Below are positions 36,284-49,600 of a stretch of 64,000 nt of DNA, piece after piece. Numbering within the stretch: position 1 is the first letter of the stretch; each line of letters begins with the position of its first letter. The notes beneath the pieces are model-generated. The model was given only the letters and a program-made list of their open reading frames with translations, was not told the origin of the DNA and searched no databases. A program made the translations under genes and the position numbers. The DNA is from Edolisoma coerulescens (lineage: Eukaryota > Chordata > Aves > Passeriformes > Campephagidae): the NCBI GenBank assembly GCA_013397115.1, contig VWZW01000879.1, positions 558,390 to 622,389 of the forward strand, read 5' to 3'.

Positions 36284-38102
36284 CTTAACAGGCAGCTGAA
36301 CTGGAACAAAGAATATTTGCCTTTCTTGCACTTTGTTTGGTACAGAAAGGAAGTCAAGGTTGGAGGGAGGTGCAGACTTCTGAAGTACTATCAACAGAAG
36401 ATTGGCCTCCAAAACACCCAGGAAGTGAATCAGTGGGAAGGAAGGAGCAAACAGATGGTTTATACAGATGGGGAACTGGGGAGAATGAAAATTGAGTCTC
36501 CCAGCAAAACTATAGGGACTGCTTTAACAGACAAAAATACAGCAGAGTTCATTCACCCCTAGGCTCAGCTTCTTGTCAACCTGCTGTGACCCATACAGCT
36601 CTGTATTTATGTGCAAGAGTGTAAGCAGGCTGTTCTCACTTCTGTTTTCATGTTCAGGTTTAGCAAGATTTTTGATCTTTTCAAAAAGTAAGCAGAAAGA
36701 CAGGTCGTTGTGCAGTGAAGTGATAGCTTGAATTGATAAGATGAACTATTTCAATATTTTTTTCAGTCTTGTTCTTTCATTTTTAGCCTTCAACACATTT
36801 AGTCAGGACTGTAATTGAGAAACTAATGCTTTCTTCCAGATGCTGCTTAGCTAAGTTCATTGAAGTAAAAAGCTCTGGTACACTTAACTTACGTAGCTGC
36901 CTTTCACTTTAAATATTGATGTTAAGTGCATTTCTTCTGAAGCTGAATCAATCTCAACATTAGGCCTTGCGCAATTGGAGACATGTGGTAACGAAGTGCT
37001 GGCCATTACAGCAGCACAGTAAATATTCCCTGCAGCCTCCAGGACAGTCATTCTCCCTGCTCCCTCCTGCAACTTAAATGTCTTCCAAATTCCTTTCCGT
37101 TGCAGCCACGGTGCATTTGCAGGTATTCCTGGGATATTGGGGTAGGTGGGAACTGCAGTCCCTTCCCACGCAGTCAGTGACCAAGCAGTTGCTTATGTCT
37201 GTATCATCTGCATCAGCAGTGTCAAGCCCATTTATGCCAGTATGAATGAGACATAGCAGCCACTGTGGTGCCGCTAAATTAGATTTATTATAACAACAAA
37301 GTAACATGAGCAAGTGTAAGTGAACATTAGGTCCTTACCGTGAGCATAAACGCTCTAGAAATCACGAGGGTTTGGTACAATCTGTACCATTTCTACTGCT
37401 GCCCTGGGAAGCAATGTTCTCTGCCCCTCGTTCCCAGTATATTTGAACACTTCTATCAGGACTAAGGCTCTAATAGGTCAGAATTACTTTGAAAATGGTA
37501 TTTAAGCTCCAGTGTCATCTATGCAGGTTTAAAAATTCTCCTCCATTATCTTTGTTTGTAGATGACAAGCTGTTTTCCTCCAGCTCTACCAGGCAGCTCT
37601 TTTCTTGCCTCTCCTAACCCAAGCAGAAGTTAATACATTTGTTTTTTCCCAAATCTTGTTTATATTTGTCAGCCATATACATTTTTTAAAGTGTTTGTTT
37701 TTTCTGTTTCTACTATGTGTTTTAGTGCCTTGAGGTAATTTCTTACTAATGAAGATTAATCCTTCAATTAGCTATATTCAATTAGTTATCTGGCTTCTAA
37801 ATGTCTCCTCTGCCCTTCTCCCAAAATTAGCATAGCAATTTCACCATTAGTTTTCTTCTGTTTTCGGTATTTTTCTTATGGTATGGCTGCATTTAATCTG
37901 GGCAAAAAGAAGAGTCAGGCTGTGGGGCAGTGTGACACGCGTTTTGGTAATGAAAGGATCCTTCTTAGCACAAAGAGCTTTCTGGGAGCACTGTGGTTTC
38001 TTGTAGGATAAGGTACAAAAACTACATGAGGCATGAAGAATCCTTCCTGCCTTAAGAGGTATTTAATTATAGCAATGAGTATTAATTATTAGATTGATTC
38101 AT

Positions 38103-38122
38103 TAATCTAATTAATTAGATTA
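38103..38122. repeat. Perfect 20-bp AT-rich palindrome
   Basis: The sequence taatctaattaattagatta equals its own reverse complement. It has central overlapping TAATTA homeodomain-type cores and lies in a longer AT-rich stretch with further TTAATTA motifs. It could be a binding site for paired homeodomain dimers or merely low-complexity sequence. Confidence 0.85.
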
Positions 38123-39119
38123 TTATAGTAGAAGAGATCCAAAGCCTGAGTGACAGACGTAAACAAGTAACAGTTCACCTTACCCTCAATGGACACTGTT
38201 CTCCTCGGTGTCCAAGACGAATTATGTTCTTGGTGTCTTTATAATCGGTGATGCACAGCCTTCAGCCTCCCTTAGTCAGAGAAAGCATCTGCCACTCCGT
38301 CAAACACCTTGGCAAGAGCTGTGTGAAAGACCTGGTATTGAATCCAAGTTAGGCAAGCTTCTTCATCTGGGGTTTTGTTGGGTTTTTTTCCTTCTTACAG
38401 ATGTGAAATTCCTGTCAAATTTACTGAAAGCAGTAATCTGTCTCAAAGGAACCATAACTGATTGATGTTTCAACACATGAGTTAGGCAAATAATTGATGA
38501 TGATTGTTGAATTTGCTTTGAGATTTGCATTCAGTTAAATGTGACACTTGTGAGATTAATCACTGAGTGCAGCCAGAGGAACCAAAGCTGGAGAGAAAAA
38601 GCACACTTAAAAGCTTTGAGAATGTGGGGTTTAGGCTTGTTTCTCCTGCAAAATACAGTAGAGGCATCTCTAAGCGGTGCAAATACACAATCAAGAAGGT
38701 GGTTTGACTCAACCTAAAAAGATGGGGAGTGGCATTGTTGAATCCATTTTCCTTGCATGGTAGTCCATGCCAAACACCAAAGAACAGCCACACCCATGCA
38801 GGCTAAGGGTTCCTCCAGCCAAATAACTCATGGCCAGCACTGGTCATAAAACAGGTGCTGGAGGAAACAGCATGTGTGACACTTCTTCCCAAACATACCA
38901 AAACTTGCCAACAAGGATCAGTGTACAGAGTTTGTAACACGTCTCTGGAATGGAACAGTCATCCAGACTTGCTGTGCCATTTTTTTCGGAAGCACAGCTT
39001 GTTGGATCATTTCCTCAAGTTTTCAGTTGTGTTGGAAATAGAAGATGGATGTGGTGTCTTTCAGCCATGCAGACCATCCCAATGCGCATTTGATTTACTA
39101 TTTTGTTGCTACTCCACAG

Positions 39120-39190
39120 TTTGAGATGCTGACGGGATCATTACCCTTCCAGGGAAAAGACAGAAAGGAGACAATGGCACTCATTCTCAA
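39120..39190 (+). CDS. RPS6KA2: RPS6KA2 exon: helix F to G of N-terminal kinase
   Basis: This 71-nt exon lies between ctccacag and gtgagt. It reads FEMLTGSLPFQGKDRKETMA and LIL, then two bases of a split Lys codon (about residues 250-273). It forms the C-lobe segment after helix F, with the LTGSLPF motif typical of AGC kinases. GSLPF and TMALIL fit RSK3, where I recall GTLPF and TMTMIL or TMTLIL in RSK1 and RSK2. Confidence 0.94.
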
Positions 39191-40035
39191 GTGAGTATCA
39201 AAACTGCTTTCGTTCTTCTAACTGTGAGTTAACTCTACTTTCTGGAGACTCCATAGGGCCCAAGTATGTGAAGGGTAAAAATAATAATGTGCATAATGAA
39301 CTTTCCAAAGCTATGCAAGGTGTGAATTCAGTAAGGCACACATAGCTGATCCCTGTGTTTAACTCTAAAATTGCCTTCAGAAAAAATAGGAGGAAATGGA
39401 TTACTGAGAGGGGCTTACAAAAGAAATTTATCTTACTTTTTGAGTTAATTTCAGTATCTATAAAATGCAGGAAAGTCAGATTTCTGCAGGACATCTTGTA
39501 TTTTGTAGTTGCCAAGTTCCAAATATTTTCCTTCGCAATGTCCCATTCATTTAATGTTAAATGCAGACAAAAGTACTTGATGTCTAGCCTTGCTCAGTAT
39601 TACATTTTTTTTCTGTAGCAGTGAATGGCCAAGAGAAAAGTTTTATTCTCTTTAAATAGTATGCAGTTTAGTATACATTTTTTCATTAAGTTTGATTGTT
39701 TAAATCCCTCTTGATTCCCAAATTTATTCCAGCAAACTCAAAAACGGGAAAAATTCTGTAGGAAAATACCTATTTAGGTTGCAAAATTTTTATGAGATTC
39801 ATTAGATCTGCTCTGCCTCTAGCGAAGTCAGTGATAAAACCATCCTTAAATTCATTAGAATAAGATCAGGTTCTCTGTATTGCACTATGCTGATTGTTGC
39901 AGCATAGGTTGCCTTTGGTCACTGATTTCATGTGTCTGCCCATCCTGACTACTACAATTCCACTGTTTCAGCCACAGTGGGATGGAAAAAAAGTTCGAAA
40001 AATCTATTTTCTTTTCAAGTGTTGTGTTCTTTCAG
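39191..40035 (+). other. RPS6KA2 intron, 845 bp, phase 2
   Basis: A GT-AG intron starting gtgagt and ending tctttcag. No repeats or RNA genes were recognised. Its last ~100 bases happen to be open in the exon frame. Confidence 0.9.
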
Positions 40036-40124
40036 AGCCAAGCTGGGAATGCCGCAGTTCTTGAGCATAGAAGCCCAGAGCCTGCTGCGAGCCCTCTTCA
40101 AAAGGAACCCCTCCAACAGATTAG
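40036..40124 (+). CDS. RPS6KA2: RPS6KA2 exon: C-lobe helices G-H
   Basis: This 89-nt exon lies between ctttcag and gtacgt. It completes the split Lys, reads AKLGMPQFLSIEAQSLLRAL and FKRNPSNRL, and leaves one base of a Gly codon (about residues 273-303). The RNPSNRLG segment carries the conserved Arg that forms a buried salt bridge with the Glu of the APE motif. Compared with the human RSK3 I recall, FLSIEAQ replaces FLSGEAQ and NPSNRL replaces NPCNRL. Confidence 0.94.
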
Positions 40125-41918
40125 GTACGTGTGCCTTTGGTCAGGGCATTCATTACGTGGTGGTCGATTCTCTCGGCTCATCTTTTCTGATGGTTATCCT
40201 CTTCATTACGTGGCATTTTGCATTTCTTCCCAGGGCACAGTGAACCTTCAGCGTCACTAGAGAAATTTGTAAGGAGCACTGGGAAAGCATTGAAATCTAA
40301 AACATGATACTAACTTGTATTTCATTTTTTTGGTAAAGAGGGCGAATAAACCACCAGCTTTTGTGAATGATTTAAGATAACTGCTGTGTATGATAATATA
40401 GGGGACTGAGAAACAAGTGTAGTTTAAAATCTGTATAATTTAGCTGCAAATCTGAGGTTTCATCTCTCCCATTCTCAAATGCATTTCAATCCTGTCTCAT
40501 TCTGTTTGCTGGGGGCAATCTTACAGTAGACTTTATTACCCAAATACAGCATCTCCTTTTTACTAATGTTTCTTCACCCTTTGTTAATAATCTTGTTTAG
40601 ATTGTGATAAACTAAAAGTATATATTGGATAATGTATCTTATGTCATCTGTACCTTTGTTTATGGGTTTTGTTAAGAAATTAATTGCATTTGATGAGGTC
40701 ATGGACAGTGCCTGTGGCATGATTTCCGCTGCAGATTTTGTTGTTGTTCTCCACAGGGATGAGAGGACTAGCCAATCAAGCACAGTGCTGGGTGGCAGTG
40801 GGGAGCCAGTCCTGCAGCATGCCGCTGTGGCCCCTCTCCTGCCAGGGGGATCCCACATGGCCCCCAGAGGGAATGCCCTCCCTTTGGTTTTACCTCTTGA
40901 TCTAGATGGTCACTCTTGTAGTCTGATATACTGTAGACACAAGAGTAGAAAAACACATTTTCTTACCAGGTTTCAATTGCTCTGAAGCAATTTGTTTTAC
41001 GCGGGAAAAAATAAGAGTATTGGGATTTCTAGGTTTAATCTCTGTTCAGAAAAATTGGGTGCTGCACCAAATATGAACTTTTTCCCACTCCTACCTATTT
41101 CTTTCTGCTGTTTGCTCCCTGTCTCCGTCTCTTGGTGTTATTCGGCTGTGTTCATTTTGTGCCTTCTCACAAGTTGCTATCCATCCAAAATGAAGTTCCA
41201 GTGAAGTCAGTGGGAGTCTCTGGATACCAATCCTTAAATAAAAAGCTACTCACTAAAACTTGGTTTGAGCCATAACAATTCTAGCCCTCAGATGTTAATA
41301 ATGGGGAATTGCTAGGGGTCAAGGTTTTAAAATCTGAGGTTTATTGAAATACTGGGAAGGTTTGGAGAAAAAAAACCAAAACAAATCAGAAAGAAATTAT
41401 TTATAACACAAATATCCAAGGAAGTAAAATCTAAAAGAGTAACAGTAAAAGAGATCTTAACATTTCAGGGATAATGGTGGAAAACTCCTGAAGGCACTCT
41501 CTGTTTTAACTGGCTGAGAATCAGCACAAAGGGAAGATGGAAAGCGACCTGTTGATAACAAAAGAAGGAAAGCTTGAATAGTTGGCCTAAATACTGAACA
41601 GGAGTCAGTAGATAAAAGGACTGCTTCAGCCTTGTGGATTTGAGCTTTTTCTGGGAAAGGAATAATAATATTAAAAGAGAAGTAGGCTTAGACATACAGT
41701 TTTGAAAATTCTTTGGAAAATTAATGAAGCATGCTAAAATAAATGAACCATATTATGGATCAAACACTTGTTTTCAGCCATTGTTTCATAAGTTTGCAAA
41801 TATGGAAAGTGCATTTAGTTCCAAAATCCAGTTTTACATATTGACAAGATACAGGATGCTTTTTGCCATTTGATTTTGGTATCTTAACAAACAGAAGTAA
41901 AGACTGATGATGTACTCT

Positions 41919-41957
41919 GAAATTTTGCTTTGAAATTTTGTTTTGAAACTTTGGATT
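41919..41957. repeat. Three-copy 13-bp tandem repeat
   Basis: The units gaaattttgcttt, gaaattttgtttt and gaaactttggatt lie head to tail. The third is diverged. It is intronic and has no apparent function. Confidence 0.8.
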
Positions 41958-44799
41958 ATTAATGGAAGAAATATTAGGGTTGAAGCAAGTTTGACAAGAC
42001 TGAGAAGAAATTTAGTAACCTGGTTTACCTGCTTCTATTTTTAAGTCTGATGCCCATATTAATATTTGTGACAAATTTTTAGGGAATGGAAAGTCTTCCT
42101 TTAGTATGCCTGGTTTTGGGCACTGTCTGTTCTTTTCTGAGCCTATTTGCTGTACAGATAGTCTGCATAGCATTGCTTTGGTAGTATTGCTCTACGTACA
42201 ACAAATACCAGATTATGGATAAGCATAATTTTAAATTCTTAAAATAAACTAACTGAATACCCAGGCAAATAAGGAGTAAAACTTAATGATGAGGGTGTTA
42301 GTTCATTACATTGCCAGGAGCTTAGGCAAGGGACTTGCCCTAAGGCCTGAATTTGCTCAGGTAGGTAAATAAATTATTTATTATTCAACATGATTATTTA
42401 AAAAACTCATATTAAAAATTTATTTTATGTAAAAAAAATTTTACTTTACAAACTCCCTATGCTGCTGAGCAGTGTAAAGTGTCCAGAAGCCTTATAATTG
42501 AGAAGCTCGGCCAAGAAAGTTTAAAATAAAAACATGCCAATAGGCTCAGAGTAAAAGCCAAGGAAATCATTACTATTTTCTTAATCCCATGTTCTCAGGG
42601 AAGATACATTCTGCTTTGGCACATAGAAAACTTTGGGGTTTAACTTTATAAGATAATGAGTTTAAACAAAAACCAGCTTTCACCTTTGTCAGAGCAACTG
42701 TAAATCTTTCTTCTAAACCTTAGAAAAATACTTCAAAAAGTCTAGCCCACTAAAGAGATTCTGAGGCTGTGGAGACACTAAAATTTTATTATCTGAAACT
42801 AAAAATCTGGAATCTCTTTCTGATAAATTTGAATATTCATGTAATCAACTTTCAAATTTCATAGGTTTCTTTTTTTCCCCTTAAGATTTCAAGGCTTGTG
42901 TTGTCCATAATGATTCAGTAATCAAAACTAATTAAAAATAAAACATTCTACTCTTATTGTTTGCAGGCACTTTTATCACAGGCATAAAACTTGGATAATT
43001 AAGTTCTTGCTTACTAATGTGAGGCTGCTTTTATATTTCTGCTTGCACTCTATAATGTTTTTAAGCTGGTAATTTGATCTGAAAGAATTATCTTCTCGGA
43101 CCCTCATGGGACTGGATGGCACATAAGAATATTTGCAGGCACTAGGTTTGATTGTGCTGATTATTCAGCACAGACTGATAGGTCTTATTGCTAAATTGAA
43201 GTTGAAGTGAAGTTAAAAAACCCAAACTCACTAGAAACCTTGGGGAAGGTGGAAGGTTTGTGGTCATGGAGTGTGCTGTTTGCTGAATACCCATCTCTGT
43301 GCCAAGAAACATCCATCTCCATGAAGCAGGCCTTCCCAGTCATGGCCTCTGTAGTGCTTTTCTTTTCTCCATGAAAGCACATCTCTTTTCAGTACCCCTG
43401 TGGATTTGCAGATGGTAGATGAATGGCTGAAACATGCTGAGCAGATCCAGAGAGACTCCAGCATAAGCACAGGTGCCTAATGTCTCCCGTGGAGTTTTGC
43501 AGCGGGGTCAGGGCTGTCCTTCTGGCTCCCAGAGCTGTTCCTGAATGCCCCCTTGGGCCACCTCCCTCCTCCAGCTGAGGAGAGCACCAGGCCACACGCT
43601 GCTGCCTGCAGCCACAGCACAAAATCCAAGAAGGAGTTGTGGGCCATACCAGCAGGTCTCATGGCACGGAAGGTCAGAGAATAAAAACTGCAGGAAGTGC
43701 TGAACCTTCTCCATAGCATAAAATCAGTTGCTAAGAATTGGAAGTCATCCACTCCTTGCAAAATTAGGCTATTACCATCCTAAATTTCTTTAATATATTA
43801 AGCCCTTGCACCTAACAATATATTCCTTCTGTGCCAGAGCTGAGGTGGCCCCAACTGGGAAATGAAAATTTTTCAAACAAGTGCCTGCCTCAACTACATG
43901 CTTGCATTTCTTACCAAACACTGCAGCCCCCCCACTTAAAGAAGTAGCTGTGGGTGGCCTTTTTTCTTGGTTCCTATTTCTGTGGGTTTGTGGAAAAAGG
44001 AACAACAGCAGTAGCAAAAAGAGTGGCTTTCAAATAGATGGTGGGAAAAAAAGCAAGTCATTCCCAACACACAGTGATGTATCCATTAGCCTAAGCAAGA
44101 GGGAAAAAGAAGTAGTGGGGAAGGGGCAGAGCAGAGAAAATTGAATGCATTAGCAATTATCCTCAGTCTAGGATATGCTACTAGTGTCTTACAGTGTCTG
44201 AGCACTTATCTCAGTCCTGCAAAATCAGTCTGGCACTTGGGTTTCATCCTGATGTGGTAAAGAACGTTTACTGCACATTGCAGTTTCCAGTCACCACCAC
44301 TGAACTCAAAGCATATTTCACAGATATTTCTTTTCCGAAAATTTGCCTAATGTAACTCTCTTCAGAGTAACTCTCTTGGTTTTGTGTTTCTGTTGGCATT
44401 GCTAAATTCAGAATGAATCTGCCAAGGGAATCCTACAGACTTCAGACTGTGCATTGAACAAAAACATGCTAGGGAAGTCATAGAACAAGTCTTTTTTTAA
44501 GACTTATTATTTTCTTGTTCAGTACCCATGGGCCATAAACAACTGCCTAGGGGCATGTAAGAACAGGATAAACATGTGTTGCTTCACCCAAATTTTCTCC
44601 TACCCTATTCTTTCTTTAAGGTCAAGCAAGGGGTTTCCTGAAACTCTTGTGGTTTGTCGATGAAGTAATCTTCAACAGATTTCTTTTCAACAGACTTTCC
44701 TGGCCTCCCCATGAACCCATACAAGTATTATGCACCACATTATCTTTTCCAAGTAATTCCACATCACACAACTGTCTGTTTCGTGAGGAAACATCTCCA

Positions 44800-45240
44800 G
44801 GTTCTTCTGGACCTGATTCCTGCTAGCATCGTTTAGTGATCTATTGTATACTTCTTTGGTCACCTCTTTCCAGGCTGAAAAGTCCTGACCTACTCAGTCA
44901 TTCCATAACGTTCCTCAGTCATTCCATAACATTCCTTATTGACCTCCTTTGATTTTTCCTAACAAGTATACACTTTTACAGGGGAGTGTGTTAGCTACAA
45001 TCCATACTCCAGCTGCAGGAATGCAACAGACTTACACAGTGACAGTGCATTGATATTGTCCCTTTTGTCCTCTTTTCTTTTCACAAGGTTTGATTTCATG
45101 TTGGGTTTGCCTAGAAATGCTTGTCTGTCATAACCCACAGACTCCTCAGCAGGGCTGATCACCTCTGAGCACATAGTTTTGTATGGCAGGCTAGGATTCT
45201 TTACCCTCATGTGCATTGCTTGTGTTTACCCATAATGAAA
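44800..45240 (-). mobile_element. Ancient CR1-like LINE relic, antisense
   Basis: Over about 440 bp the sequence keeps the order of blocks seen in the reverse complement of old amniote CR1 3' regions. These are tttccaggctgaaaagtcct, attccttattgacctccttt, a ccatactccagctgcagga block, acccacagactcctcagcag, gcacatagttttgtatggca, and tgtgcattgcttgtgtttac near the end. It is too decayed to code. It includes a local 21-bp tandem duplication. Identification rests on remembered consensus; an RSK exon or other gene is excluded by the lack of any sustained frame. Confidence 0.68.
44893..44934. repeat. 21-bp tandem duplication
   Basis: Two adjacent 21-bp units starting ctcagtcattccataac differ at one position (cgttc versus cattc at the end). 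The pair lies inside the CR1-like relic and looks like a replication-slippage duplication after insertion. Confidence 0.92.
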
Positions 45241-46565
45241 GATTGCTGTGATGGGGAATTAATCAGGAAATCATCCCTCTTTGCTGTTTCCCAGCAGGCC
45301 TGACAGACAATCCCGCATGTTATGTTTACAAAGTGTTTGCTTTCCGTATCCATTCATCAGTGAATGTTAAGCAAGCTGTAGGAAGCAGTTCCTGATCGTT
45401 GCATTTTGATGAACATCGATAACAGTCTTGTACACAAGGAGAGCAGACATCAGATTTTACAAAAGCTTCAGTTGGCAAGGCCTTTGTGAAGCTGCTTGTA
45501 ATGTTGATCTTCCCAAAGTACAAATACTGCATACATAAAAAGCTGAGTCCTCTGAGGTGCTGAGTACCCTTGCAAGGTGCTCAGGAATCCCAAATCCTTT
45601 TGGGAATCAAGGATGTTCAGCATGCTTGTGAAGAAGTAGGATGGGTACCCTTCAGGAACTGACACCAGAATTGCAGTGCAAAGCCTTTGCATCCAGAGTT
45701 TAATTCTCCTTGAAATGAAAATGAAAGTTCCTATTAATAAGGTCAAATCAACCTCAAAAATGGCATTCTAAATCCTCTCTGACAGTTCTTTTAATTATTA
45801 CTGAGTACCTGTTTGGTTCTGTGATAGCACTGAAGCAAATAAATTGAGCTAAAGGAATAAAAAAGTCAATCTTCAGTGAAAACATAAGGCAAAAGTAATG
45901 AAGGAATTAGATTCATTGGCAGATCTCAGAAGACTTTCCCTAAATTTCCTACAGTAATGTGACAGAAATTTAATAGTGAAGTGAACATAACACTGAGAGT
46001 GATGATTTTGGTACTCACAGGAATTTGAAGACAGTATTTGATGAGAGAGAACCTAAAACTCTGGCTCACCTCAAATCATTTGGAGCCTTTTGGTATTTGA
46101 GTCTCTACTTGCCTATAGTGCAGCTTTCTCTGCCTGTGGAGAACAGTAGCTAGTCAAGATTTGAAAGTCAGTGTGGGTAGAAGAGGTGTCCCTGGTGGAG
46201 CCTTGCCAGAGTATCGGGATATCCTGGGGCCTTTCCTGACCTTGCTGGTGCATGCACTCTGCTGTGGCTAAAATCCCACTCATATAAAATCTCATCGAAA
46301 GCCTTGGCAGCAGCCTCAATTAGAGAAAAGTAAAAGACCCTTGGGATCAAATTCTCATTAATGAAGTGCCCTTGTCTGTATTTATGGGAGTTTATACTGT
46401 AATGACAGTTGCACCATTCAGGATTTCTTGACTAGAAGAAATGTTAAATGGGGACTCTCACTTTGTCAGAAGAAAAGTGGGAATGGGGAGGAAGAGTGGA
46501 GAAGAGACGTCATGCTGCTCTCTTATAAGCAAGATTTCATTTTTATTCTTTTGTTCTCTTCTCAG

Positions 46566-46630
46566 GTGCTGGATTTGATGGAGTGGAAGAAATTAAACGT
46601 CACCCTTTCTTTGTTACTATAGACTGGAAT
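46566..46630 (+). CDS. RPS6KA2: RPS6KA2 exon: end of N-terminal kinase domain
   Basis: This 65-nt exon lies between tctcag and gtaagt. It completes the split Gly, then reads AGFDGVEEIKRHPFFVTIDW and N, ending on a codon boundary (about residues 303-324). It forms helix I and the KRHPFF motif closing the kinase fold; HPFFVTIDWN is RSK3-like, where I recall H(S/P)FFSTIDWN in RSK1/RSK2. AGFDG has Phe where I recall Ile in human RSK3. Confidence 0.94.
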
Positions 46631-49600
46631 GTAAGTGGAGCAGTATTATTTTTTTCTTAGCTACATTTTTTGAAGACAAGCTGCCGTGCTTAGGAAAAAG
46701 ATTATGTTCTCTAACAGAGAGCCTAACTTCTCTAACACAGAGGAGTTAGAGACTTTTCAGTGGGTGCCTGTGTCTCCCTTGCATGCGTGTTGGTATCAGC
46801 ACTGAAAATTGGAACACTTGATCAAATTAAACATGATTCAAGTAAGACATGTCAGATGTGATTAACAGAATGGTAAACAAGGATTTATTTTATTGCTTTC
46901 AGCTACAGCTCATAAAGGTGGTGGTAGAGATTATCTGAGTATTTGATTTAGACTTCTAAGAGGTTAAATCTCACATTTTCAGCATTGTATTTGTTCAAAT
47001 TAACTTATTCTTAAATAAACACAGAGGCAAACATTTTTCATTCTTGATCTGGACATCTGCCAGTACATCAGAGCTCCTGTTTTCCACATCCTCTGGCATT
47101 TTCCAATTTAATTTTCTCCAGCCTGTGTAATGGTTTTGTTGTGTCTCTTCAGTATTTAATGCATTCACTCACGAATGCTAGTGCAATGGGTAACATTGAT
47201 GCAGGTCTTAGGATAAATTCTGGTAAAACCGCATAAATCTATGTGACAGAGCCATTCTCAAACTGCTGCTCAGGACTTTGCAGTAAAGCTAATTCCTCTG
47301 TGAGAGAACATTTTGTGGTGCCCAGGTAGCCTTTGAAAGGCCCACAAACCCATTTATTTTGGTAAAACTCATTAGAAAAATCTAATTTTAGTTGCATGTT
47401 GAAGACTTGTCATGATTCATAAACATATTAAAACATAATCAATGAAAGTGGATTTTGAGACTTTCAAGCTGACTTTTAGTCCCATTGCGTATGTTCTAGA
47501 GTCTAGAGTCTCTTTCCTTTTCTGCTTCTTGCTAACCATGAGATTCTGTATGAAGACTTTATATTTATGAAAACAATAAGTGAAAATAAAAAAATAGATA
47601 ATCCAAAAAACATGGCTTGTTGATTATGATGATGATTATTAAAAAATAACATTAATATAAATAAAAATAATATTATTTTCTATATCCCTCTGATATCTCC
47701 ACAGTCCTCAGCTTTGCAATCAACATATAACATCAGATGAATACATCTTGATGTAGTAAGAAGCACTGGAACAGTGAGAGAATTTTTCTTTCTTCTGTGT
47801 TTGCTAGTGGAGCAGCTCACTAACTCATCATAAGTAAATGAGGCTCTGCATCTTGGGAAGGTTTTCAGAAAAGTTAGTTCTGTCCCATGAGAACACTCAA
47901 GGCCACCTTCTGTCATGATAATTGGTGATTGTTTCAAGCTCTGTTCTTTAGGGAACAATTTCATGCCTGTCCTAAGGAAACTCTACAGTTCTCCATCATG
48001 TGAAAAAGCTCTTATGGACAGGGAAATGTCTACCACGAAGAAGATAGGTGAACATGCCTTGGAGCTAGAGAGGAAGGTGGATTTAATTGCCCTTTGATGT
48101 GTTATCCAGCCCTCTAACTCTGCTCTGAAATATAGCTGTAAAAATCCATTTTAATCCAATATAATTAGTGATTATTGCACTGTCTGGGAGACAGATCATT
48201 ATTACGCCGGTCAGCTATCATCTTTCTAATATATTTCCTCATTTTATCCTAATTTTGCAATCACTCATGGAGATCTTGGGAGGCTTATCTTGTTCCAGCA
48301 GCCACAGTATTGTATGTATTTCAGAGCAGTGTGAGCCAGCCTGGCCCTGAGCTGAAGCCAGGACTTTGACTCTCAGTGATCATTCAGCCAGTTGTTAATG
48401 TGTTCTCCATGGACAGAGACAGAACAGGGTCAGAGAACAGAAATGGATCAGACATAAATGTTTAGCACTGATCTCTGTACAGCTGCAGGAAAAGACTCCC
48501 TGGTGCCCTCATTTTGTTCTCCCATAATGTATACAGAATCTCCCACATCAGTTTGCAGAGAGTCAGCAAACAGCACTGTTGAGATGGGACAGAAATGTTG
48601 ATTTACTTTATGCCTTGGTAATATAAAGACCTCAGAGAGTAAGAGGCAAGCTCTTTTGGAGAACTTCTGTGCTACCTTGGCAGCTATGATAGACAGGACT
48701 GCTGTGACTGACAGCACAGAAAATTTCAGCAACTGTAGTAAAACATTCCTGCATCAAAAGCCCCCTTACCATGAAGGGTAAGAATGGGTCAGTGTCTGCT
48801 AGAAATGCAATATGAAACAGGTCTGATTTTAAGCATGATTTTTCCTACAAGAGTGACATGATAACCGGGAACAAAGCACCAAGTTGCATCACCTAATTTT
48901 AAATAGAGATTCAAAACAGAAATGAGTTAGCTTCTTCCTTCTAAGTTGTGTGTGAAGTCTTGATGTTGCAGTGATACTAGAACTGCAGATGGAACCATGT
49001 GACTTGGGCTTTCATTTCACAGTATTTTCAGAGCTGTTCCCTTGGGTTTTGGATTGGAGTTGTTTCTCTGTCACTGAAGTGTTTACTTTCTGGGGCAGTC
49101 ATTTCCCATCTTTTACTGTCTTCAAAGAGACACAACCAGATATAATGTCTGGTTTGGATGAACACAGCAAACACAGTGGAAACAGCATACACAGTGCAGG
49201 AACAGCCCCTGTCACGATGCTGCAGATGCTGCTGCCAAGCACAGTGTGCTGGTTGCGTGTGACCACTGCATGCAGAGGCAGTAAGGGCAATCCTGAAAAA
49301 CATAGTGTGGCCAGAGAACTCTCCTCCTCCCAGCCTTTCCCAGAAGCCATTCCCCTGTTCCAGGGTGCCATTCTTCAGCAAAATCTCCACCCACCTTAGG
49401 TTTAACTTATGGCTGACTTCTGCACTAAATGAACTGTGGACAATCTGACACAGAGTTTTTATGCCCAGACTTAAATTGTGGCATGAGACTCTGTAAGACT
49501 CTCATTTTTACAGCTGTTACCCTGTAACAAAGCCCTAAATTCCCACTTTTCAGAGTGAAGAATAGCTAGAGGTTTCTGCAAATATCAGTCTCGCTGCTCT

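Larger units (their letters stand above)
32785..39119 (+). other. RPS6KA2 intron, 6,335 bp, phase 0
   Basis: A GT-AG intron starting gtaatg and ending ccacag. It contains a possible CR1 tail near 36225-36283 and a 20-bp AT palindrome at 38103-38122. Open frames in it are short and show no recognisable protein. Nothing else was recognised. Confidence 0.88.
40125..46565 (+). other. RPS6KA2 intron, 6,441 bp, phase 1
   Basis: A GT-AG intron starting gtacgt and ending tctcag. It contains a 13-bp tandem repeat at 41919-41957 and a long antisense CR1-like relic at 44800-45240 with an internal 21-bp duplication. AT-rich low-complexity sequence lies around 42.36-42.45 kb. No coding signal was recognised. 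Confidence 0.88.

Noticed and set aside
48971..49399. 142-codon open frame on the + strand with a 120-codon frame on the opposite strand.
   Set aside because: No recognisable protein, no splice context and composition like the surrounding intron. Treated as spurious.
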